A DNA stretch of 64,000 nt from contig NZ_AUBS01000002.1 of assembly GCF_000429365.1 (NCBI RefSeq), positions 62,001-126,000 of the forward strand. Direction: 5' to 3'. Below, piece after piece: positions 26,354 to 35,399 of this stretch. Below the pieces are notes generated by a model. That model ran no database searches, was not told where the DNA came from, and saw only the letters and a program-made list of their open reading frames with translations. This DNA comes from Pseudodonghicola xiamenensis DSM 18339. GTDB taxonomy: Bacteria > Pseudomonadota > Alphaproteobacteria > Rhodobacterales > Rhodobacteraceae. Both the position numbers and the translations under genes were made by a program. Within the stretch, counting starts at the first letter, position 1, and each line of letters opens with the position of its first letter.

Positions 26354-26675
26354 CACGTGCCCTCACCTTGTTCCGATCACCGCAGGATAGTGCCCCAGCA
26401 GGACAGATTTGTCATCGGGCTCCCCTACTCGGATCTGGGTGAACCTCTCCGCGCTATGCCGCCCTGCCGGCGCGGATCATGGCCGATCTTGGCGACGACG
26501 GAAGAAGCGGCGTGGATAAACCGGCCGGTTTTCACTCAACCGGGCACGAGGCGGCCCCCTCCGGACCAGAAAAGTGACGTCGCGACGTCACGTTTCCACG
26601 GCGAATGGTCGATTGCCTTTGCCACCGCCGCCCGTAGTCTCTGCCGCAACGGAGGATGAGAGGGAGGAGCCAATC
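26354..26675. promoter_or_regulatory. Divergent intergenic region upstream of the beta-oxidation cluster
   Basis: About 320 bases separate the TPR gene and the acyl-CoA dehydrogenase gene. No credible gene was found in it. Its clear feature is the 18-bp palindrome listed separately about 85 bases before the dehydrogenase ATG; the strong ribosome-binding site GGGAGGAG lies at its right end. Confidence 0.6.
26574..26591. promoter_or_regulatory. 18-bp perfect palindrome, candidate operator
   Basis: GTGACGTCGCGACGTCAC is identical to its own reverse complement over 18 bases. It lies in the divergent promoter region, 84 bases before the acyl-CoA dehydrogenase start. Palindromes of this size and symmetry are typical of TetR-family or similar dimeric repressors, which commonly control fatty-acid degradation genes. 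No regulator gene is adjacent. A related half-site ACGTCAC occurs at 27851-27857 in front of the thiolase gene. Confidence 0.65.
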
Positions 26676-27833
26676 ATGAGCCTTATCACAAAGACGTCTG
26701 CCTGGGCGCAGGACGAACACCACATGTTCGCCGATGCAGTGAGCAAATTCTACGATGCGGAACTGGTGCCTCATCTGGAGCGCTGGGTCGATCAGGGCGT
26801 GGTCGACCGCGCGTTCTGGAGCAAGGCGGGCGAGGCCGGCATCATGTCCGGCGCCATCGCCGAGGAATACGGCGGCGCCGGTGGCGGCATCGGCTTTGAC
26901 GCGGTCACCGTCTACGAGCAGGGCGCGCGCGGCGATTCCGGATGGGGCTTTTCGATCCAGTCGATCGTGATGCACTATCTGGTGGCCTTCGCCACCGAGG
27001 AGCAGAAGCAGCGCTGGCTGCCCAAGCTGGTCACCGGCGAGATGGTCGGCGCCATCGCGATGACTGAACCCGGCACCGGATCGGATCTGCAGGCGGTGCG
27101 CACCAGTGCCGAGAAGGACGGCAATTCCTATCGGCTGAACGGTTCGAAGACCTTCATCACCAACGGGCACACCGCCGATCTGATCATCGTGGTCGCCAAG
27201 ACCGACAAGACCGCAGGCGCCAAGGGCGTGTCGCTGATCGCGCTGGAGACCGAGGGCGCCGAGGGCTTCCGCCGAGGTCGCAACCTCAAGAAGCTGGGCA
27301 TGAAGGCCAACGACACCGCCGAGCTGTTCTTCGAGGACGTCAAGGTGCCGATGACCAACCTGCTGGGCGGCGAAGAGGGCCAGGGGTTTTATCAGCTGAT
27401 GCGGCAATTGCCCTGGGAGCGGCTGCTGATCGCGTTGACCGCGCTGGGGGTGATCGACTTCGCCATCGCCGAGACGGTGAAATACGTGCAGGAGCGCAAG
27501 GCCTTCGGCAGCCGGGTGATGGATTTCCAGAACACCCGCTTCAAGCTGGCCGAGGCCAAGACCAAGGCGGAACTGCTGCGCAGCTTCGTCAACGACTGCA
27601 TCACCCGGCTCGAGGCCGGAGAGCTGGATGCCGCCACCGCCTCGATGGCGAAATACTGGGGCAGCCAGGTCCAGAACGAGGTAGTGCATGAATGCCTGCA
27701 GCTGTTCGGCGGCTATGGCTTCATGATGGAATATCCCATCGCGCGGCTCTACGGCGACAGCCGGGTGCAGATGATCTATGGCGGCACCAACGAGATCATG
27801 AAGGAACTGATCGCCCGCTCGCTCGATATCTGA
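26676..27833 (+). CDS. Acyl-CoA dehydrogenase
   Basis: The 385-residue FAD-dependent enzyme introduces the alpha-beta double bond in acyl-CoA. Motifs include AIAMTEPGTGSDLQAVRT (FAD/substrate region), LNGSKTFITNGHTADLI and the C-terminal ECLQLFGGYGFMMEYPIARL and RVQMIYGGTNEIMKELIAR. The position of the catalytic Glu used by medium-chain enzymes is Gly here (YGGTNE); instead Glu248 in LPWERLLIAL matches the helix-G catalytic Glu of isovaleryl-CoA/long-chain dehydrogenases. So a branched- or long-chain substrate is likely. GGGAGGAG precedes ATG 26676. It heads the beta-oxidation cluster. Confidence 0.93.
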   Translation: MSLITKTSAWAQDEHHMFADAVSKFYDAELVPHLERWVDQGVVDRAFWSKAGEAGIMSGAIAEEYGGAGGGIGFDAVTVYEQGARGDSGWGFSIQSIVMHYLVAFATEEQKQRWLPKLVTGEMVGAIAMTEPGTGSDLQAVRTSAEKDGNSYRLNGSKTFITNGHTADLIIVVAKTDKTAGAKGVSLIALETEGAEGFRRGRNLKKLGMKANDTAELFFEDVKVPMTNLLGGEEGQGFYQLMRQLPWERLLIALTALGVIDFAIAETVKYVQERKAFGSRVMDFQNTRFKLAEAKTKAELLRSFVNDCITRLEAGELDAATASMAKYWGSQVQNEVVHECLQLFGGYGFMMEYPIARLYGDSRVQMIYGGTNEIMKELIARSLDI

Positions 27834-27840
27834 GATCGTC

Positions 27841-27868
27841 GCGCGCCGTTACGTCACCAGCGGCGCGC
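27841..27868 (+). terminator. GC hairpin after the acyl-CoA dehydrogenase gene
   Basis: GCGCGCCG (27841-27848) and CGGCGCGC (27861-27868) form an 8-bp stem seven bases after the stop codon. There is no T-run, so it may be a weak terminator or an mRNA-stabilising hairpin separating this gene from the thiolase gene 253 bases on. Confidence 0.35.
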
Positions 27869-28086
27869 GCCGTTGACAGCCTTTGCCCCCGCTGATCAAC
27901 TTTTCCGCGAAAGAGACGGGGCGCGCAGCCCCCGGCGGAAAGGGAGGCCGCCGAGATCGGTGGGCGCGGGGAGAGGCGTCCGCAGCGCAGGGCATGCCCC
28001 GCCGCCAGACAGTTATCAGACCGCAATCAGACAGATGTGCCCGTTTCAGGGCCGGGCCCAGCGCCCGTTTCGGAGGAGACCCGCCA

Positions 28087-29295
28087 ATGACCGAAGCCGC
28101 CTATATCTATGACGCCATCCGCACGCCCCGATCGAAGGGCAAGCCCGATGGCTCCCTGCACGAGGTCAAGCCCATCGACCTCGTCACCACGCTGCTGACC
28201 GAGATGCAGCAGCGCCATGATCTCGATACCGCGCGGGTCGATGACGTGATGATGGGCTGCGTCACCCCTGTGATGGAACAGGGCGCGGTGCTGCCGAAGA
28301 TCGCGCTGCAAAAGGCCGGCTGGGACGAATCCGTGCCCGGCGCGCAGCTGAACCGCTTCTGCGCCTCAGGTCTCGACACCTTCAACACGGCCGCTGCCAA
28401 GATCGCCTCTGGCTGGGAGGACATGGTCTGTGCCGGCGGCTATGAAAGCATGTCGCGCGTTGCCATGGGCGCCGACGGCGGCCCCTTTGCCGAGGATCCC
28501 GGCACCTCGATCCAGACCGGTTTCGTGCCGCAGGGGATCGGTGCCGACCTGATTGCCACCCTTGGCGGCTGGGACCGCGACGCTGTCGACGCCTTCGCGC
28601 TGGAAAGCCAGAAGCGTGCGGCGCATGCCCGCGATTCGGGCTGGTTCGACCGCTCGGTCGTCACTGTGCGGGACGAGAACGGCATTGCCATTCTCGAGCG
28701 GGACGATTTCATCAAGCCTGGCACCGACATGCAGAAGCTCGGCGCGCTGAAACCCTCCTTCGCGGGACCGGGTGCCATCGGCTTTGACGCGGTGGCGCTG
28801 GCGAAATACCCCGAGGTCGAGCGGATCAACCACGTCCATACTCCCGGCAACTCCTCGGGCATCGTCGACGGCGCCTCTCTGGTGCTGCTCGGCAACGAAC
28901 GTGCCGGCAAGGATCTGGGGCTGGAGCCGCGCGGCCGCGTCGTGTCGATCGCGCTGACGGCGACCGATCCCACCATCATGCTGACCGGGCCGGGCCCCGC
29001 GTCGCAAAAGGCGCTGGCCAAGGCGGGGCTGACCATCGACGACATCGATCTCGTGGAAATCAACGAGGCCTTCTCCTCGGTCGCGCTCAGGCTGCAACGC
29101 GATCTGAACGTGCCGGACGAAAAACTGAACGTGGTCGGCGGCGCCATTGCCATGGGCCACCCGCTGGGCGCCACCGGCGGTTGCCTGGTTTCGACCATGC
29201 TGGACGAACTGGAGCGGCGCAATCTGAAGCGCGCGCTGATCTGCATGTGCGTCGGCGGCGGCATGGGCATCGCCAGCATCATCGAGCGCGTCTGA
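28087..29295 (+). CDS. Acetyl-CoA C-acyltransferase (thiolase, FadA type)
   Basis: The 402-residue thiolase cleaves 3-ketoacyl-CoA with CoA. The nucleophilic Cys lies in [15 protein letters not shown]. The substrate-side NEAF motif is in [14 protein letters not shown], the GHPxG motif in [15 protein letters not shown], and the second Cys in [15 protein letters not shown]. The start [14 protein letters not shown] is family typical, with GGAGGAG nine bases before ATG 28087. It stands directly before the FadB-type gene (15-base gap), forming the classical thiolase/multifunctional-enzyme pair of beta-oxidation. Confidence 0.94.
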   Translation: MTEAAYIYDAIRTPRSKGKPDGSLHEVKPIDLVTTLLTEMQQRHDLDTARVDDVMMGCVTPVMEQGAVLPKIALQKAGWDESVPGAQLNRFCASGLDTFNTAAAKIASGWEDMVCAGGYESMSRVAMGADGGPFAEDPGTSIQTGFVPQGIGADLIATLGGWDRDAVDAFALESQKRAAHARDSGWFDRSVVTVRDENGIAILERDDFIKPGTDMQKLGALKPSFAGPGAIGFDAVALAKYPEVERINHVHTPGNSSGIVDGASLVLLGNERAGKDLGLEPRGRVVSIALTATDPTIMLTGPGPASQKALAKAGLTIDDIDLVEINEAFSSVALRLQRDLNVPDEKLNVVGGAIAMGHPLGATGGCLVSTMLDELERRNLKRALICMCVGGGMGIASIIERV

Positions 29296-29309
29296 GGGAG
29301 GGGAAACAG

Positions 29310-31475
29310 ATGAGCGACTACACCTACGGCAACGATTACCACTATGACCGCGACGCCGACGGCATCGTCACGGTGACGCTGGACATGGCGGGGCAATCCG
29401 CCAACACGATGAACACCCGCTATATCCCGATGATGAACGAAATCCTCGGCCGGCTGCAGTCGGAAGAGGGGTTGGCCGGCGTCGTCATCGCCTCGGCCAA
29501 GAAGACCTTCTTTGCCGGCGGCGATCTGAACGGGCTGCGCGCCATCGAACGCGCCGATGAGGACAGCTTCGCCCGGTTCGAAGCCAACAAGGCCCCCTTC
29601 CGCGTGATGGAGAAGATGCAGGTGCCCTTCGTCGCCGCGATCAACGGCGCGGCCCTGGGCGGCGGCTATGAAATCTGCCTGGCCTGCAACCACAGGGTCG
29701 TGGTGGACGATCCCGCCGCCGTGGTCGGCCTGCCGGAAGTGACGCTGGGCATCCTGCCGGGCGCCGGCGGGGTGGTGCGGCTGACCGCGCTTCTGGGGCT
29801 GGAAAAGGCCCTGCCCTATCTGCTGGAGGGCAAGCCGTCGAAACCGCAGGCGGCGCTGAAGGAAGGCATGGTCGACGAGATCGTCGCCAGCCGCGACGAT
29901 CTGATCCCCGCCGCCAAGGCCTGGATCAAGGCCAACCCCGAGGCCTGGCAACAGCCCTGGGATCAAAAGGGCTTTCGCTATCCGGGCGGTGACGCGCTCA
30001 GCCCGCGGGTGCGCCAGACCATCATGGCCGCGCCCGCCATGCTCTACAAGAAGACCCGCGGCCTAATGCCGGCACCGGCCAAGATCCTCGACATCGCGGT
30101 CAACTCCATGCGGATGGGGTTCGAGGCCGCGCTCAGGATGGAAAGCCGCGGCATCTGCGCGCTGGCCGTGACACCCGAGGCGAAGGCGGCGATCAACACC
30201 TTCTTTTTCGGCAATCAGGCAATCAAGTCCGGCAAGATCCGCCCCGAAGGCCCGGCCTGGACGGTGGAACGCGCCGCCGTGCTGGGCGCCGGGATGATGG
30301 GTGGCGGCATCGCCTGGGCGCAGGCGCTGGCCGGGCTGCCCACCGTGCTGAAGGACACCGATCTAGCCAAGGCCGAAAAGGGCAAGGCCTATTCGCAAGC
30401 GTTGGCCGACAAGCGGGTGGCACGCGGTCGGATGAGTGAAGCGACGCGCGACGCACTGCTGGCGCGGATCACCCCCAGCACCGAGGACGCCGATTTCGCC
30501 GGCGTCGATCTGATCATCGAGGCGGTGTTCGAGGATATCGACCTGAAGGAAAAGGTCATCGGCGCCAGCTTCGGGCAACTGTCGGAAAACGGCATCTATG
30601 CCTCCAACACCTCGACCCTGCCGATTTCGGTGCTGGCGGAATTCTGCCCCGATCCGACCCGCTTCATCGGGCTGCATTTCTTCAGCCCGGTCGACAAGAT
30701 GAAGGTGGTCGAGATCATCCTGGGCAAGAAGACCAGCGAAGAGACCCTGCGCAAGGCCTATGACTATGTGCGCCAGATCGGGTACATGCCCATCGTGGTG
30801 AACGACAGCCGGGGGTTCTTCACCAGCCGTGTGTTCTCCACCTATCTCGACGAGGGCATGGCGCTGATGCGCGACGGCATGTCACCGGTGGCCATCGAAC
30901 GCGCCGCCTGGCTGGCCGGCATGCCGGTGGGGCCGCTGGCGGTGCATGACGAAACCTCGCTGGTGCTGTCCCAGAAGATCCGCAAGACGCATGAGGCGCT
31001 GGACAAGCGGCTGGGCGTCGAAAAGGGCATGCCGATCGACATGGAGGCCAGCAATGCCGTGGTCGACGCGATGCTGGATCAGGGCCGTGGCGGGCGCCAT
31101 TATGGTGGCGGTTTCTATGACTATGCCCCCGACGGCAGCAAATCGCTCTGGTCCGGACTGTCACAATTCGCCACGGGCAATGGCGGCGTCTCGGTCGGCG
31201 AAGCGAAGGAGCGGCTGCTTTATCGCCAGGCGATCGAAACCCTGCGCTGTCTGAACGAAGGCGTGCTGAACACCGAGGTGGAGGCGAACCTTGGCGGCAT
31301 CTTCGCCATCGGCTTCCCACCCCATACCGGCGGCGCGATCCAGTTCATCCGCGGCATCGGCATCGACGCCTTCGCCGCCCGCGCGGCAGAGCTGGCCGAG
31401 CGCTATGGCGACCGTTTCGCAATCCCCGAAGGGGCGCTGGACCGGCTGCGCAGCCCCGAGGCCAAGGCCGCATGA
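29310..31475 (+). CDS. FadB-type multifunctional enzyme: enoyl-CoA hydratase / 3-hydroxyacyl-CoA dehydrogenase
   Basis: The 721-residue fusion carries an N-terminal crotonase domain (residues ~10-190; oxyanion loop FFAGGDLNGL and AALGGGYEICLACNHRV, catalytic region GLPEVTLGILPGAGG). A helical linker is followed by a Rossmann NAD domain near residue 320 (AAVLGAGMMGGGIAWAQAL) and the dehydrogenase motifs FIGLHFFSPVDKMKVVEII and VNDSRGFFTSRVF. Two C-terminal helical dehydrogenase domains complete it. It hydrates enoyl-CoA and oxidises the 3-hydroxyacyl-CoA. Its stop overlaps the next gene's start (ATGA). Confidence 0.95.
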   Translation: MSDYTYGNDYHYDRDADGIVTVTLDMAGQSANTMNTRYIPMMNEILGRLQSEEGLAGVVIASAKKTFFAGGDLNGLRAIERADEDSFARFEANKAPFRVMEKMQVPFVAAINGAALGGGYEICLACNHRVVVDDPAAVVGLPEVTLGILPGAGGVVRLTALLGLEKALPYLLEGKPSKPQAALKEGMVDEIVASRDDLIPAAKAWIKANPEAWQQPWDQKGFRYPGGDALSPRVRQTIMAAPAMLYKKTRGLMPAPAKILDIAVNSMRMGFEAALRMESRGICALAVTPEAKAAINTFFFGNQAIKSGKIRPEGPAWTVERAAVLGAGMMGGGIAWAQALAGLPTVLKDTDLAKAEKGKAYSQALADKRVARGRMSEATRDALLARITPSTEDADFAGVDLIIEAVFEDIDLKEKVIGASFGQLSENGIYASNTSTLPISVLAEFCPDPTRFIGLHFFSPVDKMKVVEIILGKKTSEETLRKAYDYVRQIGYMPIVVNDSRGFFTSRVFSTYLDEGMALMRDGMSPVAIERAAWLAGMPVGPLAVHDETSLVLSQKIRKTHEALDKRLGVEKGMPIDMEASNAVVDAMLDQGRGGRHYGGGFYDYAPDGSKSLWSGLSQFATGNGGVSVGEAKERLLYRQAIETLRCLNEGVLNTEVEANLGGIFAIGFPPHTGGAIQFIRGIGIDAFAARAAELAERYGDRFAIPEGALDRLRSPEAKAA

Positions 31476-32599
31476 GCGGGCCGCTCAAGGGCCTGAGGGT
31501 CATCGAGATGGAGGGGCTGGGACCGGCCCCTCTGGCCGGCCAGTTCCTCGCCGATCTCGGGGCGGAGGTGATCCTGATCACCCGCACATCCCGCCCCGCC
31601 GATCCGGCCGACATCAACACCCGCGGCAAACGATCCGCTGCGCTGAACCTGAAGACGCCGGAAGGGGTTGAGGCGGCGCTGGCGCTGATCGCCCGCGCCG
31701 ACGTGCTGATCGAAGGCTTCCGCCCCGGGGTGATGGAGCGGATGGGACTGGGCCCCGAGGTCTGCCAGAGCCGCAACCCGGGGCTGGTCTTCGCCCGCAT
31801 GACCGGCTGGGGGCAAGAGGGGCCGATGGCCCAGATGGCCGGGCACGATATCAATTACCTCGGTCTCACCGGGTTCCTGAACGCCACCGGCCGCGCCGAC
31901 GACGTACCGACGCCGCCCCTGAACATCGGCGCCGATTACGCCGGCGGCACCATGTTCCTGCTGTTCGGCATCATGGCGGCGCTGTACGAACGGCAATCCT
32001 CCGGCAAGGGACAGGTGGTGGATGCGGCGATGGTCGACGGCGCCTCTGCCCTGATGGCGCTGATCCACAGCTGGATCGCCCGCGGTCACTGGAGCGAGGC
32101 GCGCGAGGCCAATCTGCTGGACGGTGGCGCCCCCTTCTACCGCTCCTATGCCTGTGCCGACGGCAAGTTCCTGTCGGTCGGCCCACTGGAGCCGCAGTTC
32201 TTCGCCGAACTGGTGCGGCTGGCGGGCTTGCCCGAGGATCACAAGGCAACCCAGATGGACGCCCGCCAATGGCCGGCGCGCCGGGACGCCTATGCCGATG
32301 TCTTCGCACAAAAGACCCGCGACGACTGGATGGCGATCTTCGACGGAACCGACGCCTGCGTCGCCCCGATCCTGAGCTGGTCCGAGGCGCCGACCCATCC
32401 GCATCTGGCGGCACGCGGCACCTTCTTTACCCGGGACGGCGTTACCCAGGCGGCGCCGGCGCCACGTTTCGACCGTACGCCGACGGATACCCCCGGCCTG
32501 CCGCCGACACCTGGCGCCGATACCGAGGCCTTGCTGGCCGAGGCCGGGTGCGACGCCGACATGCTCGCCCGCCTGCGCAACGCGGGCGCCCTGACCTGA
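31472..32599 (+). CDS. Alpha-methylacyl-CoA racemase-like CaiB/BaiF protein
   Basis: The 375-residue protein is a family III CoA-transferase fold enzyme. It starts GPLKGLRVIEMEGLGPAPLA and has GKRSAALNLKTPEG and VLIEGFRPGVMERMGLGP. The racemase catalytic pair seen in Mycobacterium MCR (His126/Asp156) is matched by His125 (AGHDINYLG) and Asp155 (NIGADYAGG), so racemase is favoured over CoA-transferase. It would epimerise 2-methylacyl-CoA so that branched chains can enter beta-oxidation, in keeping with the coupled upstream FadB gene and downstream hydratase. Confidence 0.92.
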   Translation: MSGPLKGLRVIEMEGLGPAPLAGQFLADLGAEVILITRTSRPADPADINTRGKRSAALNLKTPEGVEAALALIARADVLIEGFRPGVMERMGLGPEVCQSRNPGLVFARMTGWGQEGPMAQMAGHDINYLGLTGFLNATGRADDVPTPPLNIGADYAGGTMFLLFGIMAALYERQSSGKGQVVDAAMVDGASALMALIHSWIARGHWSEAREANLLDGGAPFYRSYACADGKFLSVGPLEPQFFAELVRLAGLPEDHKATQMDARQWPARRDAYADVFAQKTRDDWMAIFDGTDACVAPILSWSEAPTHPHLAARGTFFTRDGVTQAAPAPRFDRTPTDTPGLPPTPGADTEALLAEAGCDADMLARLRNAGALT

Positions 32600-32610
32600 A
32601 AGACACGCCC

Positions 32611-33384
32611 ATGACCGACAACCTGCTGAACCTGAGCCGCGACGGCGCCGTCGCCACCCTGACCCTGACCCGCCCCGAGGCAGTCAACGCACTGAGCACC
32701 GCGCTTCTGGCGGCGCTGCGTCAGGCCGTCGATGACGTCGAAAACGATCCGGCGCTGCGCGTCGTCATCCTGCGCGGCGAGGGCCGCGGTTTCTGTGCCG
32801 GCGCCGATCTGACCGAGGGGCTGCAGCCACCGGTGCATCAGCGGCTGGAGGCCAACTATCGCCCGATCTTCACCGGCATCGCCGCCTCGTCGAAAATCTG
32901 GATCGCGCAGGTCCATGGCGTTGCCGCCGGCATCGGCGGGGCGCTGGCAATGAACTGCGATCTGGTAACCATGGCGGAAGATGCCTCGATCTACATGGCC
33001 TTCGCCGCCATCGGCCTGATCCCCGACGGCGGCACCTTCTGGTTCCTCGAACGCGCCATGGGCCCGCGCCGGGCCCTGCAGGCGATCCTGGAGGGCCGCC
33101 GCATCCCGGCAGACGAAGCGCTGGACCTGGGGCTGGTCAATTCCCTTCATACCCCGGAGGCGCTTGCGGTCGAAACCCGGGCAATGGCCGAGCGGATCGC
33201 CGAGGGCGCGCCCCTGGCGGCAGCGGCGGCGAAACGGGTGATGCGCCGCACCGACAGCCTGTCATATGGCGAGACCTTCAGCGCCGAGGCGATGGAGCAA
33301 AGTGCCCTTGCCCTGAGCCAGGACTGTGCCGAGGGCGTCGCCGCCTTTCTCGCGAAACGCAAGGCACAGTTCACCGGGCGCTGA
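32611..33384 (+). CDS. Enoyl-CoA hydratase/isomerase
   Basis: The 257-residue single-domain crotonase has the oxyanion-hole segments GRGFCAGADLTEG and GVAAGIGGALAMNCDLVTM, followed by AFAAIGLIPDGGTFWFL, where the position of one usual catalytic Glu is occupied by Asp (IPDGG). The second acidic position region is ASIYMAFAAIG. Members of this branch include PaaG-type isomerases and 2-methyl-branched hydratases, so the exact reaction is open. It starts 11 bases after the racemase stop and ends the cluster; it is convergent with mobA. Confidence 0.9.
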   Translation: MTDNLLNLSRDGAVATLTLTRPEAVNALSTALLAALRQAVDDVENDPALRVVILRGEGRGFCAGADLTEGLQPPVHQRLEANYRPIFTGIAASSKIWIAQVHGVAAGIGGALAMNCDLVTMAEDASIYMAFAAIGLIPDGGTFWFLERAMGPRRALQAILEGRRIPADEALDLGLVNSLHTPEALAVETRAMAERIAEGAPLAAAAAKRVMRRTDSLSYGETFSAEAMEQSALALSQDCAEGVAAFLAKRKAQFTGR

Positions 33385-33513
33385 GGCCGTGTGCGCCGGG
33401 ATGGCCCGCACCGCCGGGTGAGCGCCTTCGACAATAGCAGAGCCCGTGATCGGACGGTTGCGCCGCGACCGTTGCCATCTGCCCAACCGCCCATGGCGAA
33501 GCGGCTGCCCCGC

Positions 33514-34125
33514 TCACCGCGCCAGGATCGCTTCGGCCCTGGCCAAATCCTCGGGCGTATTGATGTTGAAGAAGGGGTCGAGCCCGGGAGCGGGAAATTC
33601 AGCCACCTGCGCGCCCTGTTCCCGTGCCCAGAGCCGCACCTTGCGGGTGCCCGATGCCAAGGCCTGCCGCAGGGCGTCGCGCAGGGAAACCGGCCAGAGG
33701 CCAAAGGTCGGCTGCAGATGGACCCCGCCGGCTGCGCACGACGCGGCCAGCGCCAGCGGAGCTGCCCCCCCTTCCGCCGCCAACAGAAGCCGAGGCACCA
33801 GATCGCCCGGAAAGAATGGCGTATCGGCGGCCACGGTGACGATGCTGTCGCCCCCCTGCGCCGCCGCCCAGTCAAGCCCGGCCAGCACCCCGGCCAACGG
33901 CCCCGGATGCCCCGCCACGGGATCGGCAAGAACCGGCAGGCCGAAGCTGGCAAAGCGCGCCGGATCGCCATTTGCATTGAGTGCGAGCCCCGCCACCTGC
34001 GGTTCGATCCGATCGACCACATGCGACAGAAGCGGCCTGCCCGCGAGCGGCAGCAGCGCCTTGTCGCCGCCGCCCATCCGGCTGGCCAGCCCCCCCGCCA
34101 GGATCACCCCAAAGGGTTGTTGCAT
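33514..34125 (-). CDS. mobA: Molybdenum cofactor guanylyltransferase
   Basis: The 203-residue protein transfers GMP from GTP to molybdopterin to make the guanine dinucleotide cofactor. The N-terminal nucleotide-binding loop is GVILAGGLASRMGGGDKALLPL, followed by GHPGPLAGVLAGLDWA and VTVAADTPFFPGDLVPRLL, and the C-terminal FFNINTPEDLARAEAIL is a family hallmark. ATG 34125 is preferred to the GTG three codons earlier because GGAAAGG is spaced properly from it. Other molybdopterin genes (moaB, moaD, moaE) lie elsewhere in the window rather than in one operon. Confidence 0.94.
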   Translation of the reverse strand: MQQPFGVILAGGLASRMGGGDKALLPLAGRPLLSHVVDRIEPQVAGLALNANGDPARFASFGLPVLADPVAGHPGPLAGVLAGLDWAAAQGGDSIVTVAADTPFFPGDLVPRLLLAAEGGAAPLALAASCAAGGVHLQPTFGLWPVSLRDALRQALASGTRKVRLWAREQGAQVAEFPAPGLDPFFNINTPEDLARAEAILAR

Positions 34126-34286
34126 ACGCTCCACCTTTCCCGCAGACGCCCGTAAAATTCGGATTTTCCGGACAATCTTCTTTGAGCGAAAATTGGCGCG
34201 GCGTCACCTGGCGGGCCCGGCCGCCCGAAGCAATTGCATCGCCCACCGATCGTCTATAGGCCGGAACCATAACGCAAGGAGCGATC

Positions 34287-35003
34287 ATGTCATCCCCCCG
34301 CGCATCCGCATATTTCTGGAAAGGCTTTCGCGACGGCACCCCTTTCATCTTTGTCGCGGGTCCCTTCGGCCTGCTGTTCGGCGTGCTCGCCGCCGAGGCC
34401 GGGCTGAAGCTGGTCGAGACCATGACATTGACCGCCACGGTCTTTGCCGGGGCGGCGCAATTCACCGCACTACAACTGATGAAGGCCGACACGCCGACGC
34501 TGATCGTGATCGCCTCGGCGCTGGCGGTGAACCTCAGGATGGCGATGTATTCGGCCTCGCTCACCCCGTTCATGGGGGCGGCGCCGATGTGGCAACGGGC
34601 GCTTGCCGCCTATCTGATGGTGGATCAGTCCTATGCGCTCTCCATCGTCAAATTCGAAACCGAACCGAAGCTGACGGTGCCGCAGCGGATGGGCTATTTC
34701 TTCGGCTCGGTCACTCCGGTGGCGGTCGCCTGGAACCTGATGACATTGCTGGGCGCTCAGGTTGGCGGGAGCATTCCGGACAGTTTCGCGCTGGATTTCG
34801 CCATGCCAATCGCCTTTCTCGCCATGGTGACGCCGATGCTGCGGACCCCGGCGCATCTGGTCGCGGCGGCCGTGTCGATCACCATCGCGCTGCTCACTGC
34901 CGGACTGCCCTATAACCTCGGGCTGATCGTGGCCGGGCTTGTCGCGATGATGGCCGGCGCCCGGACCGAACTGGTGTTGCGTCGCAGGGGGCTGTGGACA
35001 TGA
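34287..35003 (+). CDS. azlC: AzlC family branched-chain amino acid exporter subunit
   Basis: The 238-residue membrane protein has the AzlC motif early (GTPFIFVAGPFGLLFGVLA, then MTLTATVFAGAAQFTAL) and multiple TM helices. AzlC pairs with AzlD to export branched-chain amino acids or analogues. AAGGAG lies five to six bases before ATG 34287. Its stop overlaps the azlD start. Confidence 0.93.
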   Translation: MSSPRASAYFWKGFRDGTPFIFVAGPFGLLFGVLAAEAGLKLVETMTLTATVFAGAAQFTALQLMKADTPTLIVIASALAVNLRMAMYSASLTPFMGAAPMWQRALAAYLMVDQSYALSIVKFETEPKLTVPQRMGYFFGSVTPVAVAWNLMTLLGAQVGGSIPDSFALDFAMPIAFLAMVTPMLRTPAHLVAAAVSITIALLTAGLPYNLGLIVAGLVAMMAGARTELVLRRRGLWT

Positions 35004-35374
35004 CACCGCCCGAAGCATCAGCCCTTGGCGATACCGCCGTGGCCGCCGGTTTCGCACCGCTCACCATCTGGTCGGTGATCCTCGCGCTCGCGCTCGGCAG
35101 TTTCCTGCTGCGCTTCGTCTTCATTGGCTTCATCGGCGACCGCCCGCTGCCGGAATGGCTGCTGCGCCACCTGCGCTACACCGCCGTGGCGGTGCTGCCG
35201 GCGCTGGTAGCGCCGCTGGTCGTCTGGCCGCCCGCAACCGGCGGGGAGCCGGATCTGGCGCGGCTGGCGGCAGCGGCGGTGACCATCGTGATCGGCTGGA
35301 TCAGCCGCAACGTGCTGATCGCGATCTTCGCGGGGGCCGCCACGCTTTATACCCTGCTTTATCTTCTGGGCTGA
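35000..35374 (+). CDS. azlD: AzlD family transport subunit
   Basis: The 124-residue protein has four hydrophobic segments, including SVILALALGSFLLRFVFIG and YTAVAVLPALVAPLVVW and the C-terminal RNVLIAIFAGAATLYTLLYL, matching the small AzlD partner. ATG 35000 overlaps the azlC stop (ATGA), so the two are coupled; a GTG two codons earlier is also open. Confidence 0.92.
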   Translation: MTPPEASALGDTAVAAGFAPLTIWSVILALALGSFLLRFVFIGFIGDRPLPEWLLRHLRYTAVAVLPALVAPLVVWPPATGGEPDLARLAAAAVTIVIGWISRNVLIAIFAGAATLYTLLYLLG

Positions 35375-35399
35375 TTCTGAACTGATTCTGGACTGAGGC

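Noticed and set aside
28440..29966. A 508-codon minus-strand frame
   Set aside because: It is antisense to the thiolase and FadB-type genes and shows only low-complexity Arg/Gly/His composition.
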